Below, piece after piece: positions 22,501 through 34,621 of a DNA stretch of 64,000 bases. Each line of letters opens with the position of its first letter. Within the stretch, counting starts at the first letter, position 1. The stretch spans positions 14,957,532 through 15,021,531 of the forward strand of contig NC_090718.1 in assembly GCF_040954835.1 (NCBI RefSeq), given 5' to 3'. A program made the translations under genes and the position numbers. This DNA is from Lepisosteus oculatus (Eukaryota > Chordata > Actinopteri > Semionotiformes > Lepisosteidae). Below the pieces are notes generated by a model that made no database searches, was not told the DNA's origin, and was given only the letters and a program-made list of their open reading frames with translations.

Positions 22501-25184
22501 TTCATGTTGGGGTGACTGAAAAATCCACAAACACAATCTGGTCCTGCCTACCTGTGGGAAACAGCGTGCAGCCCACACACTCACAAACACATGCGCGGCA
22601 ACCCCTCAGCTGTGCCTACCTGTGGGCGTGTTCTGGCTCAGGAGCGTCTCAGGGGCTTGCACACTGGTGACCATGGTGCCAGGGGTGGCATCGGAGATGG
22701 TGGCTGGGTAGTAAGTGTAATGAGTTTCACTGCTGTCTCCCTCCAAGCCTTCTGACTGAGAGAAAACAGCCTGCAAGACGGGACAGGTGCACGTGGTATC
22801 AGTTTGCAGCACAAAACTGACTCATCTGAAGAGCAGAAAAATCAAAGGTTACACAGCAGTGGCCAAAATGGTTGAATAGATCAAGACAAATATCGGAAAA
22901 GAAAGCAATTCACAAGTTATTAAAGCACACTGAGAACTGAGAACAGCAAGCAGAAAGGGTGGTGAGAGTAGGGAACAAAACGCCACTCCATAGTGTTGAA
23001 GCCAACACCTTGGCTTCCTCCAATAAACTGGAGCTGGAACTGATTCTTAGATCAACACAGCTACTGACAACCAAACAAGCTCCATGACCTAAAAGGCTTT
23101 GTCACGTTCGTAACCAATCATCTTGTTGCATCAGTTTAGCAACTGATCATGAGCAACGAAACCCCAAACAGAAAACCTTCATGCCCAATGCTCCTGAAAC
23201 CACAGCTCATAGACTCCAGTGTCATCACAGGCCCAGAACTCCCTCCACAGCTCAGGAAACCCCTTTACTTCCAATCGGAAAACACCAGCCGCGCTGCTCT
23301 TAGAAGTGCGGATTCGCTAGGAGCTTTCGAGATTCTAGCTTGGAATTGCATGAAAGAAAAAGGTGACATGCCTGCTCGGCCCAATAACCTAGAAATCAAA
23401 AGTCATCCTTTGTGGTCTTTTATGATACCTGGGTGACAGGTTGTGCTGCTGCAGGAAATCCCGTGACCACGCTGACAGCTGTTGCTCCGTCTGCCTGCCC
23501 ATCTAACTGCCCGTCTGACACCTGGATGACCCGGTAAGTCACCTGGAACAAACGGAAAGGGTTAAACGACAAGACAGGCCTGCTTGTGCAGAACGGTACA
23601 CACCAGCTAACACACTGCACTGCTACACACTTACCATTGTGGCACTCATGATACACTGCCGGGAAAACCCCTGTTAACGCCCCAGGTCAGGCAGAAAATC
23701 CGCAACCACAGAAAACTCAAAAAATATAGCAGGGCAAGCAGATACCTAGCTGTTTTGAGGACTGTTAAGCACCACTGAGTACAAGCTACTGGATATGGGT
23801 TTAGACACTTAATACCCTAGTGCCTTTAATGTGATTATTAGCTTTTCAAATTTACCCATTAGAGACCTTCTCAAACAATTTAAAACTGTCACAACCAAAT
23901 GATCAAAAAAATCAAATACGTTTACATGCAATCCAACAACTACCTCAACAGAATTTGCAAACATACTGAAGCCAAGTCTGCAATTTTTCAAACCCCTGAC
24001 CCCTCTGCCCACCAGGGCATGCTGCTGTTTCCATTGGCTAAATGAATGCTTGGGTTTAAATACTCAAAGCCAGCAAGTGGGACCACATAGGACTTATGTC
24101 AGGCCTTTTATGTGCTGCCTGTCCAACAACACCAGCAATCACCAGTAAAGGGCTCGAGAAAGAAGTGGTGTACTTCAGCCAGCCTAGGGGAGTATCTTGA
24201 TCTCACAAAGTAAAAACCCAAGGCCTGCACTAATAAAAAATCTGAAATAATTCACTTGACACCATATTCATAAAAGTGCTTTGCTTCACAGGTTGGTGAA
24301 CCCTAAACCCCTTCGCCTGCTGATCTGTTCTGTGAAGCCACCGCTGGCCACGTCCCCGAAGGGCAGTGCTTCCCCTAAAAGTGCTGCACCTTTGACCCGA
24401 ACAATAAGCCTTCCATTTTCGCACATTTGCAATGTCTAAACCTACTCACAATCATTGAAACTACTTTGACTAAAACAATCTCCTTGAATGTCTTAATGCA
24501 AAGATGAGAATTAACAACCCCGCTGCAATTAAAGATCTTATAAAAAAAATGAAATGATTTAAGTGGCCTAGATCACTGACCCAAATACTTTTGTCCCTTA
24601 ATTTCTTAAGTACAAACCCAGGCTCAGATACTGGATGAGAGTTCTGTGGTGACTGAGTTCAACACATGTTCAGAGACTGGCTGTGCATCAGCGATTGTAA
24701 GTCAAACACAGTCCTGCAGATACCCAACGCACTGCCCTCTACCCTCCTACCTGCCCAGTGGGAGGGTACAGTGCCCCTACCTGACCCCCAGCCCCCTCCG
24801 TCTTGAAGAGGTATTTGATTGGCTGGTCCGAGGAGAAGGTGGCTGCTGATTGGATGGTGGCAATGGCAGATGGATCTTCTGCTGTGGCCACAGCCCCTGC
24901 AGTAAACACACAAACGACATCCCCTGACAGCCTGCTTCATTCAACTACAACACAGAAGAGATGTTAACGGCTGTGAATTTCACCAACCAGCATGAAGACG
25001 TTCAGGTTTTCTTACCTTCCTCAATCACGGGAACATTGCCGTCAGGATCTGGGCTCTTCTGCTGCCTATCCAAAAATATCATTGGAGAGAGGAAGGAGTT
25101 ACATTTCACATCCTTCCTTCTGGACGTGCGATTCCTGAAGTCAAAGATGCCGCAGGGACTGACGAGCCACACTCACCCCTTCAT
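19566..25184 (-). CDS. usf1: Upstream stimulatory factor 1 (USF1), 10 coding exons
   Basis: Coding exons on the minus strand: 25184-25177, 25065-25016, 24896-24781, 23542-23429, 22770-22620, 21602-21515, 20745-20687, 20438-20344, 20107-19979, 19655-19566; total 900 nt, 299 aa, against 310 aa in human. All phases agree. The N-terminal activation region includes EEGAVATAEDPSAIATIQSA, then VTYRVIQVSDGQLDG and ETHYTYYP. The USF-specific region VMMSPQEVLTGANQRSIAPR precedes the basic region RTTRDEKRRAQHNEVERRRR, with the DNA-contacting His-Glu-Arg residues. The helix-loop-helix follows (DKINNWIVQLSKTIPDC ... KGGILSKACDYIQELR), then a leucine zipper ending in RNQLRQHGI. The protein is a nuclear dimer that binds CACGTG E-boxes. 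The opening MKGQQK and the overall match identify USF1 rather than USF2. The short start exon carries only eight coding bases. Confidence 0.96.
19801..19965. repeat. 30-bp tandem repeat abutting a usf1 splice donor
   Basis: Five perfect 30-bp units at 19801-19950 plus partial flanking units. Unit on the plus strand: gtcagtgtagagctcagtgg followed by aggcgtgtgt. The array begins, in the direction of usf1 transcription, only about 15 bases after the donor of exon 19979-20107. It also creates open frames in two phases that are artefacts. Confidence 0.95.
20344..20745 (-). other. usf1: usf1 basic region and helix-loop-helix exons
   Basis: Two exons (20745-20687 and 20438-20344) hold the basic region and helix 1. 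The intron between them splits the codon for the Val of NEVERRRR. Critical basic-region residues H, E and R of the E-box reader are all present, so DNA binding should be intact. Confidence 0.93.
21003..21234. mobile_element. MITE-like element with about 35-bp inverted termini
   Basis: Left end cctggagagccacagtcc and right end gtggctctccaggaccagga are imperfect reverse complements; the 160-bp interior has no coding capacity. It lies in a usf1 intron. Confidence 0.65.
21243..21470 (+). mobile_element. LINE-like repeat fragment (upstream part of cttatgttctta family)
   Basis: Sequence such as gtcattcagcccatctgacc and ggcaggttgttccagatgac resembles a widespread fish LINE-type 3' region that normally precedes the ctttacacagaggg segment. 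Assignment is by recall of the repeat's layout, so moderate. Confidence 0.45.
22953..23115 (+). mobile_element. LINE-like 3' tail (cttatgttctta family), copy 4
   Basis: Matches copy 1 at agggtggtgagagtagggaa, the ttgaagccaacaccttggct block and the terminal region. Located in a usf1 intron. Confidence 0.55.
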
Positions 25185-26910
25185 TTTGACAGACAGTGTA
25201 CGGCGGAGATGTGCTCCCTCACTTGCTAAGTGGGCAGTCCTGCTCGACAGGGAGCTATAGCAATCTGGAATACAGATGACAACTGTGAGCAACAGGCAGA
25301 AGGCAGGGATGTGGCCAACAGGAAGACGGAAAGGGTGAAACAGCCAGCACTCCTCAAACAGCTTCAGAAACCACTTTCACGCCATCCAGATGAGATGCAA
25401 AGTCTGACAGCTGTAAGAATTAATGTAAACTTCCAAGAAAAAATTTGACGTCGTAAAAACTATACGCGCATGCTTACGGTGGTCGTGTTAAAATACAGCA
25501 CCAACCCTGTGTCTGCTCATGCAGGACTTGTATCAGTCCAGCTGGACAAGACCTCAGAGAAGCTTGGAGAACTGGTATTCACTTGAGTTTTCAATGAGCA
25601 CACAGGTGTCTGCCAGACAGCTCCAAGTCACAGTCTGATGCTTCAATGCTGCGCTTGTGCGCACAGTCCTGCCTCTGGTCCTCAGCGTTGTGAGGATTTG
25701 CAGGTCAGGGCAGTGTCAGGCCTGAGCCCAGTGTGTTGGTCCATGGCCCAGGACACAGCTCAGGGGGTCCAGGTAAGAGGCACCAGACAGCAGCTTCCTC
25801 ACAGCAGGATAATCAGGGTAAGTGTGCATGCAGATAAAAAAAAGTGTACCTGGTGTATACCCCGTACTCCTCATTAACCAGTAACAAACTCCTGTTCTCA
25901 CCACATTACATTAAATATGACATCTTGTGATAAAAGTGAAAAATATTTCTAAGACACCGCTATCATCATGATAAGAGAAATGTAATACTGAACATACTCA
26001 TTTATTCAACATACTGTAAAAACACAGACAGATTGCCTCTCGGTGTTTCCCAATCATTGACTTGTGCAATAGTGTCTTTTGGAAAACTACCTTAATGTGT
26101 ACCGTGAAATGTAAAGTAAACTTTAATATATTTAAACGTATAAACAATACATTTGGAAACTAATACACGCTAAAACCACAAAAACACATCACCGCTCATA
26201 TAGTAGATGTATTATATTTAGTGTATTATTCTCTACAGTGTTATTTTGTTCAGAGACAAAATGCAGTTTAATGAGGGCTTTTTTTATAATAGACCGTGAT
26301 CTATTAAACAGAAAGCAGCAGCGTCCGTTGTTAAATAGTTTGACACTGCTGTCTCTTGCGCCCTGGCGTGTGTATAATCGATCACGTAAAAGCCACAACT
26401 CTGCGCAGGAGATTCAACTCTATATTTAAGCTGAGCTGTAGAAACCATATTTGCAAAAATGCAACTTACATACCGGGGTTAACACAAGACTCCGTTCCGT
26501 CTGACATTCATTTCTAATTTGCATGTATGTGCTTTGGCCGTTCCGGTATTTTACGGCTGAAGTTACCGTAGGTGACAGTACAATTACTGCGAGAAATCAT
26601 CCTACAATATCTTCCCGAGAGCCGAAAACCTGCTTTTATTATAAGATCCACACAACCTGGAAAGAGTTGTGATGACAAAGCCTCAGCACTGATTTGGACT
26701 GCAGCAACGTACTGTACAACACTGAAATACAAGACAAAGCGAGAAATAACCTTATCTAAGTGAGCGTTTTTTATTACACCGCCAATACACCAAACGCCTT
26801 ATAACCACCACATTACATTAACTGTTACATCCCTTGTTTTTTTATGAGCGAATGCTTCCACCTGCGAACTCTAAAAACACAACCAAATGATGAAACTCAT
26901 TAACACCTAC

Positions 26911-27045
26911 CGTCCAAAAATTCCTTTTTGTTTATGAACAGGAGTCCTGCCACGCGTGCGCAGAGACCCCCGCTCTCCCTTGACGTCACTACAGACCCGG
27001 ATTTGTGCAGCGGCCATTATAGTTGATGGCAAAAGTCAGGAAGTG
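26911..27045 (-). promoter_or_regulatory. usf1: usf1 promoter and probable noncoding first exon
   Basis: On the minus strand a good donor (ggacg|gtaggtg) ends a candidate 5' UTR exon at 26911. Upstream are an NRF1-like run (cacgcgtgcgcag, 26951-26963), a perfect CRE tgacgtca (26981-26988), a YY1-like cggccattat (from 27011) and an ETS/ATF-like aggaagtgacg (near 27039). This is the usual design of a TATA-less housekeeping promoter. The intron to the ATG exon would be about 1.7 kb. Between 25,200 and 26,900 I see no other exon. Confidence 0.6.
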
Positions 27046-27391
27046 ACGCCTTTGTGGGAGCATTTGTCCAGCTAATCCCCAATAACCACATAGACAAATA
27101 CAGATTCGGAGTGAGTGTGCAGTCAGAATGCTCAGTCAGAAGAGACGCCAGTTAATCTTAGCGTATATACACGAAGGGTAGTTTGCTTTTTCCTTGGTCT
27201 TTCTTTTGACCATTCTTTTAACATTTCTTTCTAATGTAGTTTCTTGTCTTGTCAACACGCCCATGAAATACTGCAACTACCTTTTCTTGTTTTTTCTTCA
27301 GCTTGTTCATATTGGTTTATCTGCCTTTTTTTAACATCAACATTTTCATTTATAATTTAAATTCTGGAGCATTATAGAACATGCTAGAGCA

Positions 27392-28755
27392 CCTGTGGGC
27401 AAACTACGGCCCGCGGGCCGGACCCGGCCCAGCCCGCCAGTTTTTACCGGTCCTTGAGGTAAAAAAATAAATCAGTCAATATTCACCACGTTCCACTTTG
27501 TTTGGTGCTGTTTTTTCTTACATTTCATTATTCGTGCCGTTAGTTGCCACACAAATGCGTTACCACAGTGATTCATAACTGTGCATTGCGGCTCCTTGGG
27601 AAGGCGCCATTGTCGGTCATAAAAGAAAACTTTTATTACAAAAATCCGCTGTTTGTGCACACAGAATGCATGAGTCGCGCGCTACCCAGCGGATTTGGAG
27701 GCACTAGATTGTGTCACGTGACACTGGCCTCACGAGTCGGCGGTCTGTAAGTAGCATACCAGGTGACCTCGGCTTCCGTGTTTCATGTGTCTATGAGTGG
27801 TCATTTTGTGAGATGTTTTTAAATATGAGTAAAAAAAACGTGAAGGACACGGAAGCCTAGTTCTAAAGAGAATTGAAACGCAAATATAGAAAGTATGACG
27901 ACAGTTTCTTGAATTTCTGTTTCATGTGCTCAATTGTGGACACTGCAGAATTGTCCTCAGTGTGTTGTCTGCCTTAAAGTGTTGGCTGCTGATAGCATGC
28001 TCCCCAATAAATTGAAACATCATTTGGAAACTGTTTACAGTAGTTTGATAAGTAAGCCTCGTGAGTATTTTTTCGCGCAAGTTAAATGAATGAACAGAAA
28101 GCTGCCTTTTCTACCCGAACTACAGTCCCCAGCAAAGTGCAAAATCCAAAAAACCTCATACTGTTGGAGGACCAAGGAATAAGCAACAGAGCTCTGCGAA
28201 TTCTGCTTCTCTTTGCAATTTTCTACCTTTGTGAATCTGGGTTTTCTACACTTGTGGTTCAGATCAAGAGTCAATGTTAAGAAAGAGATGCACATTGCCA
28301 TTTCATAAATACTACCCAGTATTTTTGGTGAATTATGTTAGCATTATTTATTAAACAAGCCCACCTACCCATTAAGAGGCACTAACAAAAATACCTTGAA
28401 TTTCTCCCCCCTTTTAAAAAAACATTTATGTTAAATTTTTACTGTTTCGAAATCATTTTATTTGCATTTTACAAAGTCTTTTTAATTTTTTTTTCAAATT
28501 GCTTTAACATTCAAATAATTTCTATAAAATGTGTTGTCATGTATTTTTACTATTTTGATCAAGCCAATTGGTTTGGAAAATGATTAAAAATAATACAAAT
28601 TGGATCAACTTTGTTTTTATTTTGTCCCATTTTTTCCTTTTCAAATTTATAATCTTTTGTAAAATATTGCACTGCCATGGAACTTATTTTGGACAGAGGG
28701 GAGACATTTGACAGGTCAATGGAGGCATAGACCCAAAAAGTTTGGGAACCCCTGC
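27392..28755 (+). mobile_element. hAT transposon relic with BED finger, internally deleted
   Basis: The left end (gtgggcaaactacggcccg) and the right end, read in reverse (caggggttcccaaacttttt), are typical hAT-type termini. Inside, about 27,895-28,090 encodes a broken BED zinc finger (CVVCLKVLAADSML then KLKHHLETV), and 28,190-28,280 encodes the C-terminal dimerisation motif LLFAIFYLCESGFSTLVV. Nearly the whole catalytic domain is missing between them, and stops and frameshifts are present. The copy is dead. Confidence 0.8.
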
Positions 28756-28980
28756 TTTACCAATTTGATTCACCAGTAAGAGTGGGTCCATCTGTGACCC
28801 ACTGTGGTGCTGTGGTCCCTCAGGTACTGTGAGGGAACCTGCGCCAACAGGAGTGGATTGAAGAAGCAGAAAGTTGACAGTGAATGCAGAGTGTTCAACA
28901 AAGAACGGACTGCAAAATACTTCTCACAGAAGTTGGAACAAAGGCTATATGTTTAATTTGTAAGGAAAGTGTCAAAGAAT

Positions 28981-29490
28981 AGCCAGCAGCCACATCACCC
29001 TGCAACTCACAACTGGCAGCCCCATTGAAGCTCAGCAGGTGTGAGCCTGGCCAGTACCTGGATGGGAGACCTCCTGGGAAAAACTAAGGTTGCTGCTGAA
29101 AGAGGTGTTAGTGGGGCCAGCACCCACCTGGATGATGTGACGGCAGCCATAGTGCGCCAGAACCCCACCACACATCAGCTATCAGTGGGCAGGAGAGCAG
29201 GGTAATGAAGCCAATTCATAGATGAGGATTATTAGGAGGCCATAATTGGTAAGGGCCAATGGGAAATTTGGCCAGGACGCCGGGGTTACACCCCTACTCT
29301 TTTCGAGAAACGCCCTGGGATTTTTAATGACCACAGAAAGTCAGAACCTCGGTTTTACGGCTCATCCGAAGGACAGCGCCTGTTTACAGTATAGTGTCCC
29401 CGTCACTATACTGGAGCATTAGGACCCACATGGTCCACAGGGTGAGCGCCCCCTGCTGGCCCCACTAACACCTCTTCCGGCAGCAACCTT
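28981..29490. mobile_element. 5S-headed SINE, copy 3, head-to-head rearranged
   Basis: 28981-29121 is a 5S head in plus orientation (ccagtacctggatgggagac). From 29121 the body continues in the opposite orientation, starting at cacctggatgatgtgacgg and ending at cagcagcaacctt at 29490. The roughly 35-bp segment after the head (gttgctgctg...gtggggcca) is therefore present twice in inverted order, and the 3' tail is absent. Confidence 0.8.
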
Positions 29491-29650
29491 AGTGTTTCCC
29501 ACTGTTTCCCAAACTTTGTGTCTGTGTGTGCCCTGCAATGGACAGACGTCCAAACCACTGTGTATCTTGCCTTCTGCCAGTTGCTTCCCAGGTTAGATAC
29601 CAGCTCCTCTGCTATCATGTACTAGATAAAGCAGTTAGAAAATGGATGGA
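29491..29650 (+). mobile_element. Fish-type repeat tail ending in aatggatggatt
   Basis: Contains gccctgcaatggacagacg, tgcttcccaggttagatacc and ends cagttagaaaatggatggat. This is a common 3' segment in fish interspersed repeats. Family not assigned. Confidence 0.5.
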
Positions 29651-30240
29651 TTATGTGCTTAAGGTGTAATTGACGTTACTGTGGCTTTTAAAAAGTAGTT
29701 TAAATAACCCCTCCTTGCACATAAATACCCCCTCCCCTATATCTATACACACATTAAAAGGACACCGGGTATTCTAAAAGCATCAGTCAGAATTTACTGA
29801 AGGAGCAAGGTGAATGGGGATATTACAGTACTGAAGACAATATTACCCACACTACATTTTCAGGAACTCATACAAAGAATAAGAAACACTCAAGAACTTA
29901 GGTTTAACAAGAAAATATTTTACATGATTCTTCCTGTCATAACACACACAGTCTCATCCCTCTTCCCATAAGTTCTTACATTATGAAGACCCACCCACAT
30001 CTCCGCTCCACAGTCTTTGGCTTGATTAATGTAAGTCCCCAAAGAAAGGCTGAAAATGTCTGCCCATCCCAATAAGATATCTATATTCTTATTATAAATG
30101 AAAAATGTTCACACAAAATACTGGTTATACTAATGTTTGCTTAAATCTAGAAGGAATTGACCCACTGATGACTTAGTTCACAAGGCTAGAAATGTTTGTG
30201 TAATAGATCCCACAGCTCAGTGCCCACTGTCTTGTGGTGT
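29650..30240 (-). other. 3' flank / UTR of the first Thy-1 gene
   Basis: AT-rich non-coding DNA after the stop codon at 30241-30243. No perfect minus-strand AATAAA was found, so the transcript end is unknown. Confidence 0.35.
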
Positions 30241-33222
30241 TCAGACAGAGAGTTCAAGCAGCAGAGGAAATGACATCACACACAGCAGCATTGTAGGCAC
30301 AGCCTGGAACAGCACACTGATAGCAGAGCAGGTTTGGAGATCCCCTAGAAAGAGAGAGAGAGAGAATCTTTTACACTAGATCGGCTTTCTTACAGAGTCA
30401 TCTCAGCTTGCTTCGAGGCGCCACCCTTTACCCCAACACAGCTCCGTTCACACGTCAGACCCCCCCACTCTGAGACGGCTTGACCCCTCAGCACCTTTCT
30501 GCTGGCCGGCTATTCTCTTTGCAAGGCACTGTGCCCTACCTCACTGGGAAGCGGTTTGTAAAGAGAGAAAACAGATGCTGCACAAAGAGAAGTGGATGTC
30601 TGACAGTTTTGAAGCTCTCTGGGATTTGTACAGTAATGCCTGAATGCAACTGATACGCATTCCACTCGCGTCTCTGTCCTACTTGCATTCCCACGCGCAC
30701 ACCCTTCAACAAACGCTCATGCCGTAAATAATACACCTTTCACCGTTTACTCCCCTCACTATTTTAGCTCTCCTCTTTTCTCACTTCCCCGCTCACTATT
30801 GCGGATACTCATCGAGCTCCCAAGTGCGCCTTATTCTCTTGCTTAAACTTCGGTATTCGATCTCCTAGCCTGCTCCTCGTTTTCGACTTCGCCGTGTGAT
30901 TTGGATTGTTGCTTCCTCGTTGTCTCTCCGTGTTCTGACCTACTCACTTATTTCCTGGTATTCGTTTTTGCTTGGTGATTCGGCTTAGTGTTTTTCTCTG
31001 TCTCCTGAGTCCTGCACAGGATCCATTCACCCTATCAGCCTCATCCTGACAGCAACTCTAGATGTGATGAGCTACTAAGCATCCACATAAGCAGAAGGGA
31101 CAAAAGTAGTCTGATCTCAACTTCATTCTTATGTTCTTGTACCTCATCACAGGAAGCACTATAATTTGGGGCATCACTTCAGCATGACACTGGGTGTGAG
31201 CAGCCTGTATTGAATCTCACACGTTCTTTTCCAAGTGTTCCAGAGTTAGTGGAGAGCAGGAATTAGCCTGCTGGAGTCCAGGTGAAAAAGTAGGACTGCA
31301 AGAAATTTCACTCTGCTAAGAGAAGCAGGAAGTGTCAGCAGATGCTAGCCCATCCCAGCATCACTGAGCTAGTCCTGGCTCTGGGTTTCGTACCTGAAAT
31401 CTGACTGAGAAGCTCCTGCATCAGAGCAAACTGAGGATCTAATCAGCAGAACTTTGACAACATAATGCACACCCTCTGCCAGATGGCTGCTAAACTGTCA
31501 TGTTTGTATGTTGCTGCAGGAAAGGAGGAAATGGTTTAGGTCTATGATTTACTTTTAAGCAGGAAGCTGCCGGGCAGTAATAATGTTAGAAAGTTCACAA
31601 TATTGAATTAATCCAGTAATCCATTACATGAAAAGATGATCTGCAAGATGAGCAAAGTACATTGCTTTGCAGACTCACAAGGGTGGATGGATTGGTGATG
31701 GTGCAAGTGGGTTTATTAATGATAAATTGTATTGGTATTGGTGTAGTCAAGGCCTGTCTGCAGTGATGGAGGGGTGAATATCCTGCATTTAGTGGACAGA
31801 ACAACGAGGTGAGACTCACTCTTTCCCACAGTCCTGCTCATATTGGTGGACTTGCCGCTCTGGCTGATCATGCAGATGTAGTTGTAGGCCTTGTCATCAG
31901 ACAGGCCTGTGAGATAGAGGCGGCACATGCTGCTTCCTGTCAGACTGACGTTGACCCGGTTCTTGAAGGTGCTGTCGGGTTGAGCGCTGGGGTCGGTGCT
32001 GCCCATCAGCTTGCTGTCCTGCGTGAAGTTGCAGACCGGGTTGGGGGAGGGGCTGGAGACCTCATACTTACAGTCCATCCTCAGGTTGTTCTCCTTGGTC
32101 AGGCAGGGGTACAGTTCTGTCACTTTCTGCGCCAGAGATACCACTGCAAAGGACACAGACATGGTAAACACCGGCTCGAGCTCCTGATTTCCCCAAACCT
32201 TGTGGCATGGATTTTAACTAAATACACATTTTATTGTGGAGGAAAGCCATTGTTCAGATGAGCCTGTTTGTCAGGACTTATGATCTTGACAAGACACAGC
32301 CCCAGACCTGAAGGGAGGGGCTGCATCCACAATGCAAATACTTTTCTGTTCCATTAAATCCACGAAATCTGCATTTACAAATTTACAATTTACAAACTTG
32401 GGTCACAGTCTCAGCACTGGGTTCTTCCTGGCTGGCATAATTTGAAAAATAGAACAGATGTTTGACAGGATAATTCCCTTTCAGGTTCTGAGAATGCACA
32501 ATCCTTAACTGCAGGCTGCAGCACTGAAATATTCTGTATCCAGCAGGTGCTAATCTGTCACTGTGACAGCCAAAGGAGCAGGAGCTATAATACAGAGGCA
32601 CCGCTGACAGACTGAGTCTCTGTGTGGTCCTTTGGCCAGCACACGAATCAGCTCCTCAGGTCAATAAGATGCTCAACCACAACAGGTTCAGTTTCCCACA
32701 TTTTGCTCTTTGTTCAGTCCGGAAACTGACTACATTAGCACAGATGTAATTTATTATTACACAACTGATTCATAATAATAATAATAATAAACTTTATTGT
32801 ATATAGCACCTTTAAAGGTGGCTTCTCAAAGTGTTCTACAGAAAGACAACAACAATAAAAAAATACATAAGATAAACACAATGAGACTGTGTAGATGGTG
32901 GTACTAAATACTGTACAGTAGGAAGTAGAAGCAGTGTACTAGGGAAACTGGTACTGCAGTACTGACCTGAAGAGCGCTGTGGAACCAGAGCGACACTCAC
33001 AGGCTTCCCCCTGGTCGGATATGGGCTTCACCCTTGAAATACCCCTTTTAAGAGCAATGTTTGCTAGAAGACTTTCACACACAGGTAACAGAGTGCCCCC
33101 TGCAGGGCACCCATGGAACAGCATGACAGGGGGAAAAGTTTGTGACAGATTGGGGCAGAAGCCGGAATCTGTCAATTTTTCTTACCGGAAAAAAGGAGGA
33201 TCAGCGTGGGAGAGAGATACAT
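30241..33222 (-). CDS. thy1: Thy-1 (CD90)-like GPI-anchored Ig protein A
   Basis: Three coding exons on the minus strand: 33222-33186, 32143-31820, 30344-30241; total 465 nt, 154 aa, against 161 in human. Both introns are phase 1, as expected for Thy-1. The signal peptide MYLSPTLILLFSVVSLA is followed by mature QKVTELYPCLTKENNLRMDC, closely matching Thy-1, whose mature chain also starts QKVT. One V-like Ig domain follows, with several N-glycosylation sequons (NFT, NVS, NMS). The last exon gives RDLQTC, a probable GPI attachment Cys at residue 126, and a hydrophobic 28-residue tail ending LLLELSV. The protein should sit in lipid-raft regions of the outer membrane leaflet; the mammalian homologue modulates neuronal and lymphocyte adhesion. 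A second paralogue lies 7 kb upstream in the same orientation. Confidence 0.92.
32775..32860 (-). mobile_element. L2-type LINE tail, inverted fragment
   Basis: A run of ATA repeats followed by actttattgtatatagcacc and aaaggtggcttctcaaagtg: the reverse complement of the 3' tail of the L2 copies in this window. It lies in the first thy1 intron. Confidence 0.7.
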
Positions 33223-33503
33223 CCTGGTAACTCTGATCAGCTGCTGAGCCAGAAAGGAAATGTCAGTGAATAGACTTGAACATGTAGACATTTCTCACTC
33301 CATCAATGGCCTCCAGCAGAGAAGCAGATGGGACAAAGAGAATGACAAGATCACTGAAACCCATCTGTTCCAATATCACCACATCACACATGAATCAGAA
33401 ATCTCTTCTGGACAAAACGTACATATTTATGGAAAAAAGAAACGCAACATTTTCTGGAATGAGAATACTATAGTTATAGTATATGTACTTTCATATACTA
33501 TAG

Positions 33504-33921
33504 AGGAGGAGAGCAGAGTAATGAAGCCAATTCATAGATGGGGATTATTAGGAGGCCATGATTGGTAAGGGCCAATGGGAAATTGGCCAGGACACCAATT
33601 TCCCATAGGGGTCACCCCTACTCTTTTCATGAAATGCCCTGGGATTTTTAATGACCACAGAGAGTCAGGACCTCGGTTTTACATCTCATCTGAAGGACGG
33701 TGCCTGTTTACAGTATAGTGTCCCCGTCGCTATACTGGGGCATTAGGACCCACAAGGACCACAGGGTGAGCCCCCCTGCTGGCCCCACTAACACCTCTTC
33801 CAGCAGCAATCTTAGTTTTTCCCAGGAGTCTCCCATCCAGGTACTGACCAGGCTCATACCTGCTTAGCTTCAGTGGGCTGCCTCTTGTGAGTTGTGAGTT
33901 ACAGGGTGATATGGCTGCTGG
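33504..33921 (-). mobile_element. 5S-headed SINE, copy 4
   Basis: Reverse orientation, from the late body (gagcagagtaatgaagccaa) to the 5S head (tgagttacagggtgatatgg). It carries a small local duplication (aatttcccata) and lacks the 3' tail. It lies about 280 bp upstream of the thy1 A start codon, so close to that promoter. Confidence 0.85.
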
Positions 33922-34298
33922 AAATGGTACTTTAAGAGGTCAGGGTGCACAAAAATAAACACAAAAATAAAAATACTTTTAGCTAATAGTTTCATGTTTG
34001 CGCATAAGAACTCATACGACAGTTTTTTTTAAAAAGAACTAGGCCATATGTTCACTTCTGTTATGTGAAAATAAAAATACTTTTACAATATTGCTGCAGT
34101 CTGCACGTGTTCGACGGTAGAGTTTCCAATGTTGTTTTGCTGATGTGTTATGAACTTCCTGGGTCAACTTTGTACATAGTGCCCCTTATGAAACATCCTA
34201 GACGTGCTAGTTAAAGCCTCTTTGTAAGAACATGCAATTGTTTGCTCACTTTTTAAGTGAACATTAAGCTACACCCGCAACTCTTCTGAATAGGGTAT

Positions 34299-34621
34299 TG
34301 TAGCGCCCTCGCCTGGCGTTGCGGCCGAAGAGCGCCCGGCTGGGCAGGACAGGGACTAGGAGAGCCGCTGACCAATTGTGGAACAGGTGTACACAGTGGC
34401 GAGATCATGTAGTTTCCCTGGTTTTGCACCCCTTTTATACATGTACCCAATTACGCCCTGTGTAACTGTACCCGAATAGACCCCAGTGTGTGGTACCGTA
34501 ACCGTCTCCCCTCTGTTGCCGTTGCTGTGCCGGAAGATTGATCGATTCATAAAGCGCCGTGTTCTCAGTGAACAAGAGCCTGGATTCCTGCCTCCATCCT
34601 CGCCGAAGCCGTCGCGTTACA
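34299..34621 (+). mobile_element. Probable LTR of a retrotransposon
   Basis: The 323-bp segment begins TGTAGCGCCC and ends GCGTTACA, fitting the TG...CA rule. It has a TATA-like cttttatacatg and a polyadenylation-like cataaa in the expected order. It is followed by ttattggcgacaaattg, which resembles the start of a Ty3/Gypsy internal region. No gag or pol frame follows in 34,622-35,690, so it is a solo or strongly truncated element. Confidence 0.55.
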
